Below are positions 44,273 to 53,675 of a stretch of 64,000 bases of DNA, in pieces (positions within the stretch are counted from its first letter, which is position 1; every line of letters begins with the position of its first letter). The DNA lies in assembly GCF_030812415.1 (NCBI RefSeq), contig NZ_JAUSST010000002.1, positions 434,001 to 498,000 on the forward strand. The letters run 5' to 3'. The notes beneath the pieces are model-generated. The model did not search any database. It saw only the letters and a program-made list of their open reading frames with translations, and was not told the origin of the DNA. The stretch is from Paenibacillus harenae (GTDB lineage: Bacteria > Bacillota > Bacilli > Paenibacillales > Paenibacillaceae). A program made the position numbers and the translations under genes.

Positions 44273-45226
44273 ATGATTCAGCTTGCCAAGAAGGCCAAAC
44301 TTTCGCTAGGAAACAAGTCGCCGCGCATTCGGTGGAGTCAAACGTGGAAGGAAGTCAGGCGCAACAAAACGATTTACGCGATGCTGGCGCCTTTTTTCCT
44401 TATCTTCTTCACGTTTACCGTTCTCCCTGTCTGCCTGTCGCTGCTTGTCAGCTTCACGAACTTCAATATGCTGGAATTCCCGCAATGGGTCGGCTGGAGA
44501 AATTACGCGCAATTGTTCGTAAGGGACGACGTATTCCTGATCGCTCTCAAAAACACGCTCATATTCGCCGCGATAACAGGCCCCGTCAGCTACATCGCCT
44601 GCTTCGTGCTCGCTTGGATCATTAACGAATTTCCTCCTAAGCTCAGAGCGGTCGCCACGCTCGTGTTTTATGCGCCGGCGTTGTCCGGAAGTGCGTTTAT
44701 CGTTTGGACGCTGCTGTTCAGCGGCGATTCGTACGGCTATATCAACGCCTTCCTGCTCAAATGGCATCTGATCCTGGAGCCGATCCTATGGCTGAAGACG
44801 CCCAAGTACATTTTGCCGATCATCATCATCGTCCAGCTCTGGCTTAGTCTCGGAACGAGCTTTCTGGCGTTTATCGCCGGCTTGCAAAGCTTGGACAAAA
44901 ATTTATTCGAAGCCGGCGCGATCGACGGCATACGCAACCGCTGGCAGGAGCTATGGTTCATCACGCTGCCGTCGATGCGGCCGATGCTTATGTTCGGAGC
45001 GGTCATCCAAATTACGGCGTCGTTCGGCGTCGCCGAGGTGGCGACGGCGCTCGCCGGATTTCCGAGCGTCAAGTACGCCGGACATACGATCGTCACGCAT
45101 CTGATGGATTACGGCTCCATCCGCTTCGAAATGGGCTACGCATCGGCCATTGCGACCGTCCTGTTCGCCATGATGCTCGGCTCCAACCTGATCGTTCGAA
45201 GGCTGCTTGCGAAGGTGGGTGAGTGA
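44273..45226 (+). CDS. Sugar ABC transporter permease, MalF type (317 aa)
   Basis: CUT1 permease with about six to seven membrane helices. The N-terminal cytoplasmic tail precedes MLAPFFLIFFTFTVLPVCLS; the coupling loop reads EAGAIDGIRNRWQELWFITLP. AAGGGAGAG precedes ATG 44273. It is directly downstream of the 964-residue binding protein and four bases before the next permease, forming one transport unit. No ATPase gene is present. Confidence 0.9.
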   Translation: MIQLAKKAKLSLGNKSPRIRWSQTWKEVRRNKTIYAMLAPFFLIFFTFTVLPVCLSLLVSFTNFNMLEFPQWVGWRNYAQLFVRDDVFLIALKNTLIFAAITGPVSYIACFVLAWIINEFPPKLRAVATLVFYAPALSGSAFIVWTLLFSGDSYGYINAFLLKWHLILEPILWLKTPKYILPIIIIVQLWLSLGTSFLAFIAGLQSLDKNLFEAGAIDGIRNRWQELWFITLPSMRPMLMFGAVIQITASFGVAEVATALAGFPSVKYAGHTIVTHLMDYGSIRFEMGYASAIATVLFAMMLGSNLIVRRLLAKVGE

Positions 45227-45230
45227 AGCG

Positions 45231-46100
45231 ATGCTGGCTATGTTAAGGAGGAAGAGAGTAAACCGGTCGTGGGCGGGCGATATATTCCTGTTTCTCATTC
45301 TTGCAGCCGTCGGCTATTTCATGGCGATGCCGCTCGTGTTCGTGATCAGCAACGCCTTCAAGCCGATCAACGAAATATTGAAGTTTCCGCCCGATTTTTT
45401 CGTGCATCATCCAACGCTGACGAATTTCTCGGATCTGTATCATTTGCTGGCCGGCTCCTGGGTCCCTTTCACGCGATACATTTTCAATACGTTCTTTATC
45501 GCTATATTGGGAACCGCCTTGCATGTCCTAATCGCTTCGCTCGCGGCGTACCCGCTAGCCAAACGCAGATTTCCGGGTAGAGGAGCGCTGTTCGGGATCG
45601 TCGTTCTGTCGCTGATGTTCTCCGCCACGGTGACCCAAATTACGAACTACATGACGATGTCGTGGCTAGGCTTTCTCGATACGCACCTGGCGGTTATCGT
45701 TCCGGCGATCGGCTCCTCGCTCGGGCTCTACTTAATGAAGCAATTCATGGAGCAAATTCCCGATTCGCTGCTTGAGGCGGCGCAAATCGACGGCTGCAGC
45801 GAGCTTCGCATCTTCTGGAGCGTGGTCATGCCGGTCGTCAAGCCGGCTTGGCTTACCCTCATCATCTTCTCGTTCCAAGGGTTATGGGGAGCGGGCGGCG
45901 CGGCGGGCTCGATGTATATATATAGCGAGCAGCTCAAAACGATCGATTACGCGCTCGGCCAAATATTGGCGGGAGGCATTATCCGGACGGGGCCGTCTAT
46001 GGCGGCCACCCTGCTCCTGCTGACGGTTCCGATCCTCATCTTCGTGTTATCGCAAAGCAGCGTGATCCAAACGATGTCAACCTCCGGCATGAAAGATTGA
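45231..46100 (+). CDS. Sugar ABC transporter permease, MalG type (289 aa)
   Basis: Second permease of the pair, about six helices, coupling loop EAAQIDGCSELRIFWSVVMP. ATG 45231 is chosen because GGTGAG precedes it by about eight bases; an ATG nine bases later is possible, and a start within the previous gene is less likely. It works with the adjacent MalF-type permease. Confidence 0.9.
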   Translation: MLAMLRRKRVNRSWAGDIFLFLILAAVGYFMAMPLVFVISNAFKPINEILKFPPDFFVHHPTLTNFSDLYHLLAGSWVPFTRYIFNTFFIAILGTALHVLIASLAAYPLAKRRFPGRGALFGIVVLSLMFSATVTQITNYMTMSWLGFLDTHLAVIVPAIGSSLGLYLMKQFMEQIPDSLLEAAQIDGCSELRIFWSVVMPVVKPAWLTLIIFSFQGLWGAGGAAGSMYIYSEQLKTIDYALGQILAGGIIRTGPSMAATLLLLTVPILIFVLSQSSVIQTMSTSGMKD

Positions 46101-46120
46101 CGGGAAAGGGGAGGCTTACG

Positions 46121-48184
46121 TTGAACCAATTAATAAAAATGTTGCTGCTCTTCCCGCTAATGCTGATTGTGGTTGGCACGGCAGTTCCGGTCTCCGCTGC
46201 GCCGTACGACGGCTACAACTATTCCTGGTGGGGCGAGCCCGAGCCTGCGCCGGCCCCTTATTTGCCGCTCTTGCAAATCGCGGGCGAGTCGCTGCCGACG
46301 GGGGCGTTCCGAACGCCGGAGGATATCTTCATAACGGCGGATAACCTAATTTACGTCGCGGACACGGGCAACAACCGGATCGTTCGGATCGATGAGGAAG
46401 CCGAGACCGCGCAATCGATCGAAACGTTCATGAACGACGGCAATACCGATCGTTTCCTCGCGCCGCAAGGGCTGTTCGTCCGATCGAACGGCAATCTGCT
46501 CGTGGCGGATACGGGCAATAAGCGGATCGTCGAATTAACGAAGGCTGGCGATTTGGTCGCCATTATCGGGGCGCCTCAAAGCGACGTGCTTGGAGACGGC
46601 TTCGTCTACGAACCGATCAAGCTCGTCGGCGACTCGGCCGGGCGGCTGTACGTGGTCGGCAAAGGCGTGTTCAACGGCATTATGCAGTTCGATTCCGGGG
46701 GTCGATTTTCCGGTTTTATCGGCGTCAACAACGTGCGGGTCAACGTCGCCGACCTTTTCTGGAAACGGATCATGACGAAGGAGCAGCGCTCCAAGATGGA
46801 GCTGTTCATTCCGGTCGAATTCAACAACGTCGATATCGACGGCGAAGGCTTCATCTATGCGACGACGAGCGAGGCGTTCTCGAATGCGCCGGTCAAGCGT
46901 CTTAACCCGTCGGGAGCGGACGTATTGAAGCGCACGGGCTATCATCCTCCCAAAGGGGACATCCGGTTCCGCATCGGAGGCACGAGATCCGGTACTTCCG
47001 CGATCCAAAGCGTCGCCCTTGACCAAAACGGCATTTATAGCATTCTCGACAGCACGCGGGGACGAATATTCACATACGACCGGGAAGGGAAGCTGATGTA
47101 CATTTACGGGCTGCTCGGCGAGCAGGTCGGGACGTTCAAGACGCCGGCCGACATCGACATGCTCGGCGACAAAATGGTCGTGCTGGACAAAGGGCTGAAC
47201 CAGCTCGTCGTCTTCGAGCCGACGCGGTACGGGAAGGTGATCCGCGACGCGGTCATCTACAACGACACGGGCGAGGAGCAGAAGTCGGTCGAGTTATGGC
47301 GCGAAGCGCTAGGTCTGAACACGAATTTGGAAATCGCCTATCTGGGCATCGGCAAAGCGGAGCTGCGGCAGGGCAATAACGACGAGGCAATGAAGCAGTT
47401 CAAGCTTGGCATGCACCGCGAGTACTATTCAAGAGCTTTCGAGAGGTACCGCAAAGACTTCATGTGGGAGCATTTCGGCAAAATCGCGGCGGCAGCGATC
47501 GCGGCAGCGGCGTTGATTATTGCCGCGAGGATTGCGATCAAGCGGAACAAAGCCGAACCGGGGATGGCGGGTTTTGCCTGGTATACGATGTATCATCCGT
47601 TCAACGGCTTCTGGGAATTGAAGTTCGAGCGCAAAGGGAAGGTTTGGTTCGCGCTGCTGCTGCTTCTGCTGCTGTCGCTGCTCTATGTGCTGAAGCGGCA
47701 ATATACCGGATTTATTTTCAACCCCGGCGTAAGCGCCGATAGCGTAAACGTCATCGACGAGGTCAAGTTCGTTCTCTTGCCGTTTTTTCTATGGTGCATC
47801 GCGAACTGGTCGACGACGACGCTGATGGACGGCGAAGGCAAGTTCAAGGAAATCGTAACGGCCAGCGCCTATGCGCTGCTTCCCGTCATCCTTATGCAGA
47901 TACCGTTGATCTTATTGTCCAATATGATCACCATTCAAGAAGGCCCGTTCTATCGGTTGCTGGAATCGGCCGGCTTTCTTTGGTTTGTCGGGCTGCTATT
48001 CGCGGGCATGCTCACCGTGCACCAATATTCGGTTGCCAAAACCGTTATAACGATGCTGCTGACGATGATCGTGATGGGCATCATTATATTTTTGGGCTTG
48101 CTATTCTTCAGCTTGGCGCAGCAGATGGTATCGTTCGTAACGACGATCTACAAAGAGGCGATGTTCAGGATCGGGGAGGGATAA
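46121..48184 (+). CDS. NHL-repeat beta-propeller protein with C-terminal YIP1-like membrane domain (687 aa)
   Basis: Signal peptide or N-terminal anchor (LLLFPLMLIVVGTAVPVSAA) followed by an extracellular NHL-type propeller (about residues 50-370; repeated NLIYVADTGNNRIVRI and NLLVADTGNKRIVEL). A short TPR-like helical stretch follows, then a membrane helix (about 450-472), and a C-terminal domain with five or more helices resembling YIP1 proteins. AAAGGGGAGG points to TTG 46121. Lying between transporter permeases and the DUF5696 gene, it may tether a glycan-binding propeller to the importer; function is unknown. Confidence 0.78.
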   Translation: MNQLIKMLLLFPLMLIVVGTAVPVSAAPYDGYNYSWWGEPEPAPAPYLPLLQIAGESLPTGAFRTPEDIFITADNLIYVADTGNNRIVRIDEEAETAQSIETFMNDGNTDRFLAPQGLFVRSNGNLLVADTGNKRIVELTKAGDLVAIIGAPQSDVLGDGFVYEPIKLVGDSAGRLYVVGKGVFNGIMQFDSGGRFSGFIGVNNVRVNVADLFWKRIMTKEQRSKMELFIPVEFNNVDIDGEGFIYATTSEAFSNAPVKRLNPSGADVLKRTGYHPPKGDIRFRIGGTRSGTSAIQSVALDQNGIYSILDSTRGRIFTYDREGKLMYIYGLLGEQVGTFKTPADIDMLGDKMVVLDKGLNQLVVFEPTRYGKVIRDAVIYNDTGEEQKSVELWREALGLNTNLEIAYLGIGKAELRQGNNDEAMKQFKLGMHREYYSRAFERYRKDFMWEHFGKIAAAAIAAAALIIAARIAIKRNKAEPGMAGFAWYTMYHPFNGFWELKFERKGKVWFALLLLLLLSLLYVLKRQYTGFIFNPGVSADSVNVIDEVKFVLLPFFLWCIANWSTTTLMDGEGKFKEIVTASAYALLPVILMQIPLILLSNMITIQEGPFYRLLESAGFLWFVGLLFAGMLTVHQYSVAKTVITMLLTMIVMGIIIFLGLLFFSLAQQMVSFVTTIYKEAMFRIGEG

Positions 48185-48188
48185 TGAC

Positions 48189-50750
48189 GTGACCAAACAT
48201 CGAATTCGAAGCTTGGCGGTATTATTCCTAACGTCCCTTCTGATCTTGTCTGCAGCTTGCACCTCCGCAACGGCCGGCACCGAAGAGCCGGTCGGCGCTA
48301 GCGTACTGGAGAACGGCAATCCGGATGAGACACTGAAGGCACTGGGTGCAACCGCGAGCGTAGTGCCGCAAATCCAAGGACTTGAGCCTGTATTGGAAAA
48401 TCGCGCGCTGCGCCTGTATATCAGCAGGAAAACGGCGGAGATCGCGGTGCTCGACCTTGTCAGCGGACAGATCTGGCGCTCGAATCCGGACAGCTCCGGC
48501 GATAAGTTGGCTTCGCCTTATTTGAAAGGAAAGTTGGCGTCGCAGCTGTCGTTCGTTTATTTGACCAAAAACGGTCAGAACAAAGACTATGACAGCTATA
48601 ACAACAGCGTAAAGTTTAATCAGTTCGAAATCATCCAATCGGGGAGCGGCGTTTCGGTCGCTTATCGTTTCGGCGATCCCGATAAAGGGCTAGAGTCGAT
48701 TCCGCTTATGGTGAGCAAGGAACGGTTCGAAGAGAGGCTGCTGGCCCGGCTCGAGGACCCGGCCGACCAGGAGCAGCTTAAGATCCGCTACAAATTCAAT
48801 GAGGAAACCGGGATTTATGAACGCCGCGATATACCGAAAGCGGTCGTGAAGAGGCTGCTTGCTTTATTCGAGAAGATGGAATATACGCAAGAGGATCTGG
48901 CTATCGACAATAGCGGAGGCGGCGGGGAGGGCGAAACCGAAGAGGGGGCCAACCCGAAATTTACGGTGACGCTTCATTATACGCTTGTCGGCAATCAGTT
49001 GATCGCATCGGTCGACGCGGGAACGATCATGGAGGAAACGCCGCCCTACCGTATCCATACGATCAGCCTGCTCGAAAATTTCGGCGCGGCGGGAACGGGC
49101 GACGACGGCTATCTATTTCTGCCTGACGGATCGGGCACGCTCGTTCGCTTCAACAGCGGCAAAAGCTTGGCGCAGCCGATATTGATTCCGATTTACGGCG
49201 ACGATTCCACGATTTACGCGCGGGAGAAGTTCAATACGCTGGAGCCGAGCCGCTTGCCGGTGTTCGGGATGAAAAAAAACGATGCGGCCTTTCTGGCCAT
49301 CATCGAGGATGGCGAAGCGCTCGCCAAGCTGTCCGCCGATATCAGCGGCAGATTGCATGAATTCAATACGGTCGCGCCGCAGTTCACGATATTGCCCAAG
49401 GACGAGGTGCGTTTGAGCGCTAACGAGATCATGCACAAGACGCCGGCGCAATCGTACCGAGGCAAGCTTAAGATCCGCTACTCGTTCCTAAGCGGAGAGC
49501 AGGCCGGTTATGCCGGCATGGCGGCCAGCTACCGTACCTACTTGGAGGAAGCGTACGGGATGCGGAAATTAAAGCCAGAGGGCGATGCGCCTTTTTATCT
49601 GGAGTTGACCGGCACCATTCCGAAGAGGAAAAACCGGCTTGGTTTTCCGTATGAAGCGATCGTGCCGTTAACCGATCTTGAGCAGGCGGAGACGATCGTG
49701 CAGCGGTTAAACGCCGAGCAAATCGGCAACGTTCGTCTTAGCTACAAGGGTTGGTTCAACGAGGGGCTGAACCATGAGCGAGCGTCGTCGATCGATATGG
49801 ACGGCGTCATCGGCAGCAAGAGCGAGTGGAAGCAACTGACGGAGAAGCTTCAGGCAAGCGGAGGCGGATTTTATCCGGATACGGCATTGCTTCGCGTTTA
49901 CCGCGACTCCGGCGGCTTCAGCCCGAGTAAAGACGCCGCGCAGTACATTTCGCGCCGCTATGCGAAGCTATATGAATTCGACCGGGCGGCTTTCTTCCGC
50001 AGCGATCGATTCTCGCATTATTTGCTGTCCCCGACCAAGCTCGAAGCGACGGTAAACGGATTTTTATCCGACTACGGGAAGCTGAATCCAGGCTCCGTCT
50101 CCTTGCGCGATTTAGGCTCGGAGCTCTATTCGGACTTCCGCAGAAGCGGGGAAGTGACGAGAGAGGACGCCAAACGGAAAGTAACCGCGGCATTCGAACA
50201 AATCCATGAGCAGTCGCCCGACATCATGGTGAACGGCGGCAATGCTTACGCGCTGCCGTTCGCGTCTCATATCTTGAACCTGCCGCAGAAGAGCAACGAA
50301 TACCAGCTTGCCGGCGAATCCGTTCCTTTCATCCAAATGGCGCTTCACGGGTACGTTGAATATGCGGGTAAAGCGTACAATACCGCAGATGACCAGGACG
50401 TAAGGGAAAACATGCTGCGCTCGCTGGAGACGGGCTCGAACGTTTACTTCAGTTGGTTCTATGAAGAGCCCTCGGTTCTGAAGGATACGAGGTTCAGCTA
50501 TCTGTACTCGAATCATTACGAGCAATGGCTGGACGAAGCGGTTCAGGCCTATGCCGAGGTGGCCGCCGTGCTCAATAAGGTACGCGGGCAGAGCATGACG
50601 GACCATGAGAAGCTGGCCGAGCAGGTGTACAAAACGGAATACGGGAACGGCGTAAGCGTCATCGTCAATTATAGCGACGAGCCCTATGAATACGAGGGGA
50701 CAATGATCGAAGCCAATCATTATGGGGTCAGGGGGGATACGAATGGCTAG
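48189..50750 (+). CDS. DUF5696-domain lipoprotein (853 aa)
   Basis: Large lipoprotein with lipobox SAAC (Cys24). The rest resembles DUF5696 proteins: a beta-rich N-terminal half (LRLYISRKTAEIAVLDLVSG, YLFLPDGSGTLVRFNSG) and a barrel-like C-terminal half (YFSWFYEEPSVLKDTRFSYL). This half may be a glycosidase-like fold, but no catalytic assignment is possible. GGGGAGGG lies eight bases before the GTG start at 48189. The stop overlaps the next permease start by eight bases. Its place among transporter genes suggests a surface role in glycan handling. Confidence 0.78.
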   Translation: MTKHRIRSLAVLFLTSLLILSAACTSATAGTEEPVGASVLENGNPDETLKALGATASVVPQIQGLEPVLENRALRLYISRKTAEIAVLDLVSGQIWRSNPDSSGDKLASPYLKGKLASQLSFVYLTKNGQNKDYDSYNNSVKFNQFEIIQSGSGVSVAYRFGDPDKGLESIPLMVSKERFEERLLARLEDPADQEQLKIRYKFNEETGIYERRDIPKAVVKRLLALFEKMEYTQEDLAIDNSGGGGEGETEEGANPKFTVTLHYTLVGNQLIASVDAGTIMEETPPYRIHTISLLENFGAAGTGDDGYLFLPDGSGTLVRFNSGKSLAQPILIPIYGDDSTIYAREKFNTLEPSRLPVFGMKKNDAAFLAIIEDGEALAKLSADISGRLHEFNTVAPQFTILPKDEVRLSANEIMHKTPAQSYRGKLKIRYSFLSGEQAGYAGMAASYRTYLEEAYGMRKLKPEGDAPFYLELTGTIPKRKNRLGFPYEAIVPLTDLEQAETIVQRLNAEQIGNVRLSYKGWFNEGLNHERASSIDMDGVIGSKSEWKQLTEKLQASGGGFYPDTALLRVYRDSGGFSPSKDAAQYISRRYAKLYEFDRAAFFRSDRFSHYLLSPTKLEATVNGFLSDYGKLNPGSVSLRDLGSELYSDFRRSGEVTREDAKRKVTAAFEQIHEQSPDIMVNGGNAYALPFASHILNLPQKSNEYQLAGESVPFIQMALHGYVEYAGKAYNTADDQDVRENMLRSLETGSNVYFSWFYEEPSVLKDTRFSYLYSNHYEQWLDEAVQAYAEVAAVLNKVRGQSMTDHEKLAEQVYKTEYGNGVSVIVNYSDEPYEYEGTMIEANHYGVRGDTNG

Positions 50751-51645
50751 GAAACGAACAATCAGCCTGCAGCGGAAGAAAGCCATATACGGCGTGCTGT
50801 TCGTTACCCCTTGGCTGCTTGGCTTCCTGCTGCTGATGTTGATTCCTTTCATCCAATCGCTGCTGTTCAGCTTCAACAAGCTGACGCTGAACGCCGAAGG
50901 GTATTCGCTCGAGTTCGTCGGGCTGCAAAACTATCGCCACATCTTTTTCGTCGACGCCTGGTACGTAAGAACGTTAAACGATGCAGTAGCCGTCATGGTC
51001 CTCGACGTGCCGCTCATTACGTTCTTCAGCTTATTTACGGCCACGCTTCTAGCGCAGAAATTCAGAGGGAGAATGCTTGCGAGAGCGATTATTTTCCTGC
51101 CCGTCGTACTCGCCTCGGGGGTGATCGCCAAGCTGGACAGCGGCAACTTCCTGGCGCAAATGATCGGCTCCGCGTCCGCGGATGTGGAGGGCAATTACTC
51201 CGGCCTGCGAAGCATCGAGCTGAGGCCGCTGCTGCTGCAGGCGGGGCTGAGCATGGAAATCGTCAGCTACTTGACGGGAGCCGTGGACCGGATTTATCAA
51301 ATCATCAGCTCGTCCGGCGTGCAAATCCTCATTTTTCTCGCGGGTCTTCAATCGATATCGCCTTCGCTGTACGAGGCGGCGAAGATCGAAGGGGCGACGG
51401 GTTACGAGTCTTTTTGGAAAATAACGTTTCCGATGATTTCGCCGCTAATTTTGACGAATGTGGTGTATTCCATTATCGATTCTTTCTATGACAACAGCCT
51501 GACGCAAATGATTCAGGATTCGGCCTTCGGAAGATTGGATTTCGGCGTAAGCGCCGCGATGTCGTGGATTTATTTTCTCGTCATTTCGCTCATTCTGACG
51601 ATCTCGACCTATGTGATCTCGAAGCGCGTCTTTTATTACGATTAG
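50743..51645 (+). CDS. Sugar ABC transporter permease, MalF type (300 aa)
   Basis: Permease of a second importer: six to seven helices, N-terminal KKAIYGVLFVTPWLLGFLLL, coupling loop EAAKIEGATGYESFWKITFP. GGGGGG lies upstream of ATG 50743, which overlaps the DUF5696 stop. It is paired with the next permease 16 bases downstream. Which of the two upstream binding proteins it uses is unknown. Confidence 0.9.
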   Translation: MARKRTISLQRKKAIYGVLFVTPWLLGFLLLMLIPFIQSLLFSFNKLTLNAEGYSLEFVGLQNYRHIFFVDAWYVRTLNDAVAVMVLDVPLITFFSLFTATLLAQKFRGRMLARAIIFLPVVLASGVIAKLDSGNFLAQMIGSASADVEGNYSGLRSIELRPLLLQAGLSMEIVSYLTGAVDRIYQIISSSGVQILIFLAGLQSISPSLYEAAKIEGATGYESFWKITFPMISPLILTNVVYSIIDSFYDNSLTQMIQDSAFGRLDFGVSAAMSWIYFLVISLILTISTYVISKRVFYYD

Positions 51646-51661
51646 GGAGGGGGCCTGCGAT

Positions 51662-52663
51662 ATGGATTCGAGCAAAAGATCCGGCAAACGACTGCCGGCA
51701 GCCGCGGCCTCTGCCGCCGCGACCGCCGCAAGGTGGAATGACCGCCATAATCCGATCGAGAAGGCGAAGCATTGGCTTTGGGTCATCGTCCGTACCGTTC
51801 TCGTCACGGGCATATGCTTTGTTATTTTGTATCCGATTCTAACGAAGCTATCGATCGCTCTGCGCGACAAGCAGGATATGTTCGATGCGACGGTCGTCTG
51901 GCTTCCGCGGCATTTGACGCTGGAGAACATCCAAACCGTCATGGATTATCTTCGCTATCCGGAGGCGGTCACGAATACGCTGCTGCTGAGCATCGGAACG
52001 TCGCTGCTGCAACTCGTTTCCTGCGCGCTGGCCGGCTACGGCTTCGCAAGATTGCGGTTTCGCGGCAGCGGGCTATTATTCGGCATCGTTATCTTCACGA
52101 TCGTCGTTCCGCCGCAAACGATTATGGTTCCGACTTATTTGCATTACCGTTTCTTTGACGTATTCGGTCTGTATGGGCTGTTTACCGGCAGCAAGGGAGT
52201 GAATCTGCTGGAGAGCTTCTGGCCGTTCTTTATCTCGTCGGGTCTCGCCATGGGTTTGAAAAACGGCTTGTATATTTTTATATTCAGGCAGTTTTTCCGT
52301 TCGCTTCCGAAGGACTTGGAGGAAGCGGCCTATGTGGACGGGGCGGGCATTCCCGGCACTTTCGTCCGGGTCATGCTGCCTAACGCGGCGCCCGGCATAG
52401 CCACGGTGCTGCTGTTCTCGTTCATTTGGCAATGGAACGACAGCTACTTCGTCAATCTGTTCGCGCCGAACTATACGCTGCTGGCGAGAATGCTCGATTT
52501 GCTGCCGGGCGCCGTGCGGCCTGAATACGTAGGAGGAATCTCGCACACGTCGCTCTACTTGAACACAGGTATTTTGCTCGGCATTATGCCTATCTTTATT
52601 CTCTATCTATTCGCGCAAAAGTATTTTGTCGAGAGCGTGGAGCGCACGGGGCTGGTAGGATAG
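51662..52663 (+). CDS. Sugar ABC transporter permease, MalG type (333 aa)
   Basis: Second permease of this pair, with an Ala/Ser-rich cytoplasmic N-terminus of about 35 residues, then six helices and the coupling loop EAAYVDGAGIPGTFVRVMLP. GGAGGGGG lies eight bases upstream of ATG 51662. The binding-protein-dependent transport unit again lacks its own ATPase. Confidence 0.9.
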   Translation: MDSSKRSGKRLPAAAASAAATAARWNDRHNPIEKAKHWLWVIVRTVLVTGICFVILYPILTKLSIALRDKQDMFDATVVWLPRHLTLENIQTVMDYLRYPEAVTNTLLLSIGTSLLQLVSCALAGYGFARLRFRGSGLLFGIVIFTIVVPPQTIMVPTYLHYRFFDVFGLYGLFTGSKGVNLLESFWPFFISSGLAMGLKNGLYIFIFRQFFRSLPKDLEEAAYVDGAGIPGTFVRVMLPNAAPGIATVLLFSFIWQWNDSYFVNLFAPNYTLLARMLDLLPGAVRPEYVGGISHTSLYLNTGILLGIMPIFILYLFAQKYFVESVERTGLVG

Positions 52664-52709
52664 CGGAAGCGAGCCAGGCTATAATGGCAAACGACGGAGG
52701 AGTGCTGCT

Positions 52710-53675
52710 ATGAGCTATGCGGTTGGAGTAGATATAGGCGGGACCAAGATTCACTTTGCCGTCGTGGACGAGGAAGGAACGATCACCGAGCAACGAATCG
52801 TACCGACGGGCGCGGCGCAAGGACCGGAGCATGTCATGCAAAATGTAATGGACGGCATTAGCCGGTTGATGGCCGGGGGCGGCGTCTCGATCGACGGCAT
52901 CGGGATCGGCAGCGCCGGCCAAATCGACTGCCGCTCCGGCTCCGTTTCGTTCGCGGTCGATACGCTGCCGGGCTGGACGGGGATGCCGATCAAGCAAATC
53001 GTGGAGCGAGGCTTCGGATTGCCGACTTATGTCGATAATGACGTGAACGTCATTGCCATCGCGGAGAAATGCTTCGGCTCCGCCAAGCTATTCGATCATT
53101 TTGTATGTCTCGCTTTGGGCACTGGCGTGGGCGGCGCCATCGTGGAGGCAGGCAAGCTGCTTCGGGGCAGCTCCGGAGGCGCCGGGGAGCTCGGCCATCT
53201 ATCGGTCGATTTCAACGGCCCCCGGTGCAGCTGCGGCAACTATGGCTGCATGGAGCTCTATGCTTCGGGCCCGAGTATAGCGAGGCTGGCGAGAGAGGCA
53301 GGGTTTAAGGGCGGTTTGCAGTTATCTTCATCCGGAGAGGTCACTGCCAAGGAGGTAATCGCGGGTTGGACCGAAGGCGACGCGCTTGCGGGAAAAGTGA
53401 TGGATACGGTCATCCGCGCGCTCGCCGCAGCTATTGCCGGCCTCATTCACGCGTTTAACCCGCAAGCCGTCATTATTGGCGGCGGGGTAGCCGAAGCCGG
53501 AGAGCCTTTCTTTGCGGCTCTGACGGAGCAGGCGGAAGCGAGGACGTCGTCTAGCATGTGGAACGACTGTCGCATTATGCCTGCCTCCGTCGGCGCGAAT
53601 GCCGGCGTCATCGGAGCGGCGGCGCAGGTATGGCCGTTCAATACTGGGGCGTTCGGCAACCGGGTGGCATTATGA
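52710..53675 (+). CDS. nanK: ROK-family sugar kinase, probable N-acetylmannosamine kinase (321 aa)
   Basis: ROK fold: phosphate-binding VGVDIGGTKIHFAVVD at the start, the ALGTGVGGAIVEAG loop, GELGHLSV with the active-site His, and the zinc motif CSCGNYGCMELYASG. GGAGG precedes ATG 52710. The ManNAc-6-P epimerase start overlaps its stop (ATGA), which is the main reason to choose ManNAc kinase over glucokinase. It would phosphorylate imported ManNAc in the cytoplasm. No nanA, nagA or nagB is present in the window, so the product would need enzymes encoded elsewhere. Confidence 0.8.
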   Translation: MSYAVGVDIGGTKIHFAVVDEEGTITEQRIVPTGAAQGPEHVMQNVMDGISRLMAGGGVSIDGIGIGSAGQIDCRSGSVSFAVDTLPGWTGMPIKQIVERGFGLPTYVDNDVNVIAIAEKCFGSAKLFDHFVCLALGTGVGGAIVEAGKLLRGSSGGAGELGHLSVDFNGPRCSCGNYGCMELYASGPSIARLAREAGFKGGLQLSSSGEVTAKEVIAGWTEGDALAGKVMDTVIRALAAAIAGLIHAFNPQAVIIGGGVAEAGEPFFAALTEQAEARTSSSMWNDCRIMPASVGANAGVIGAAAQVWPFNTGAFGNRVAL

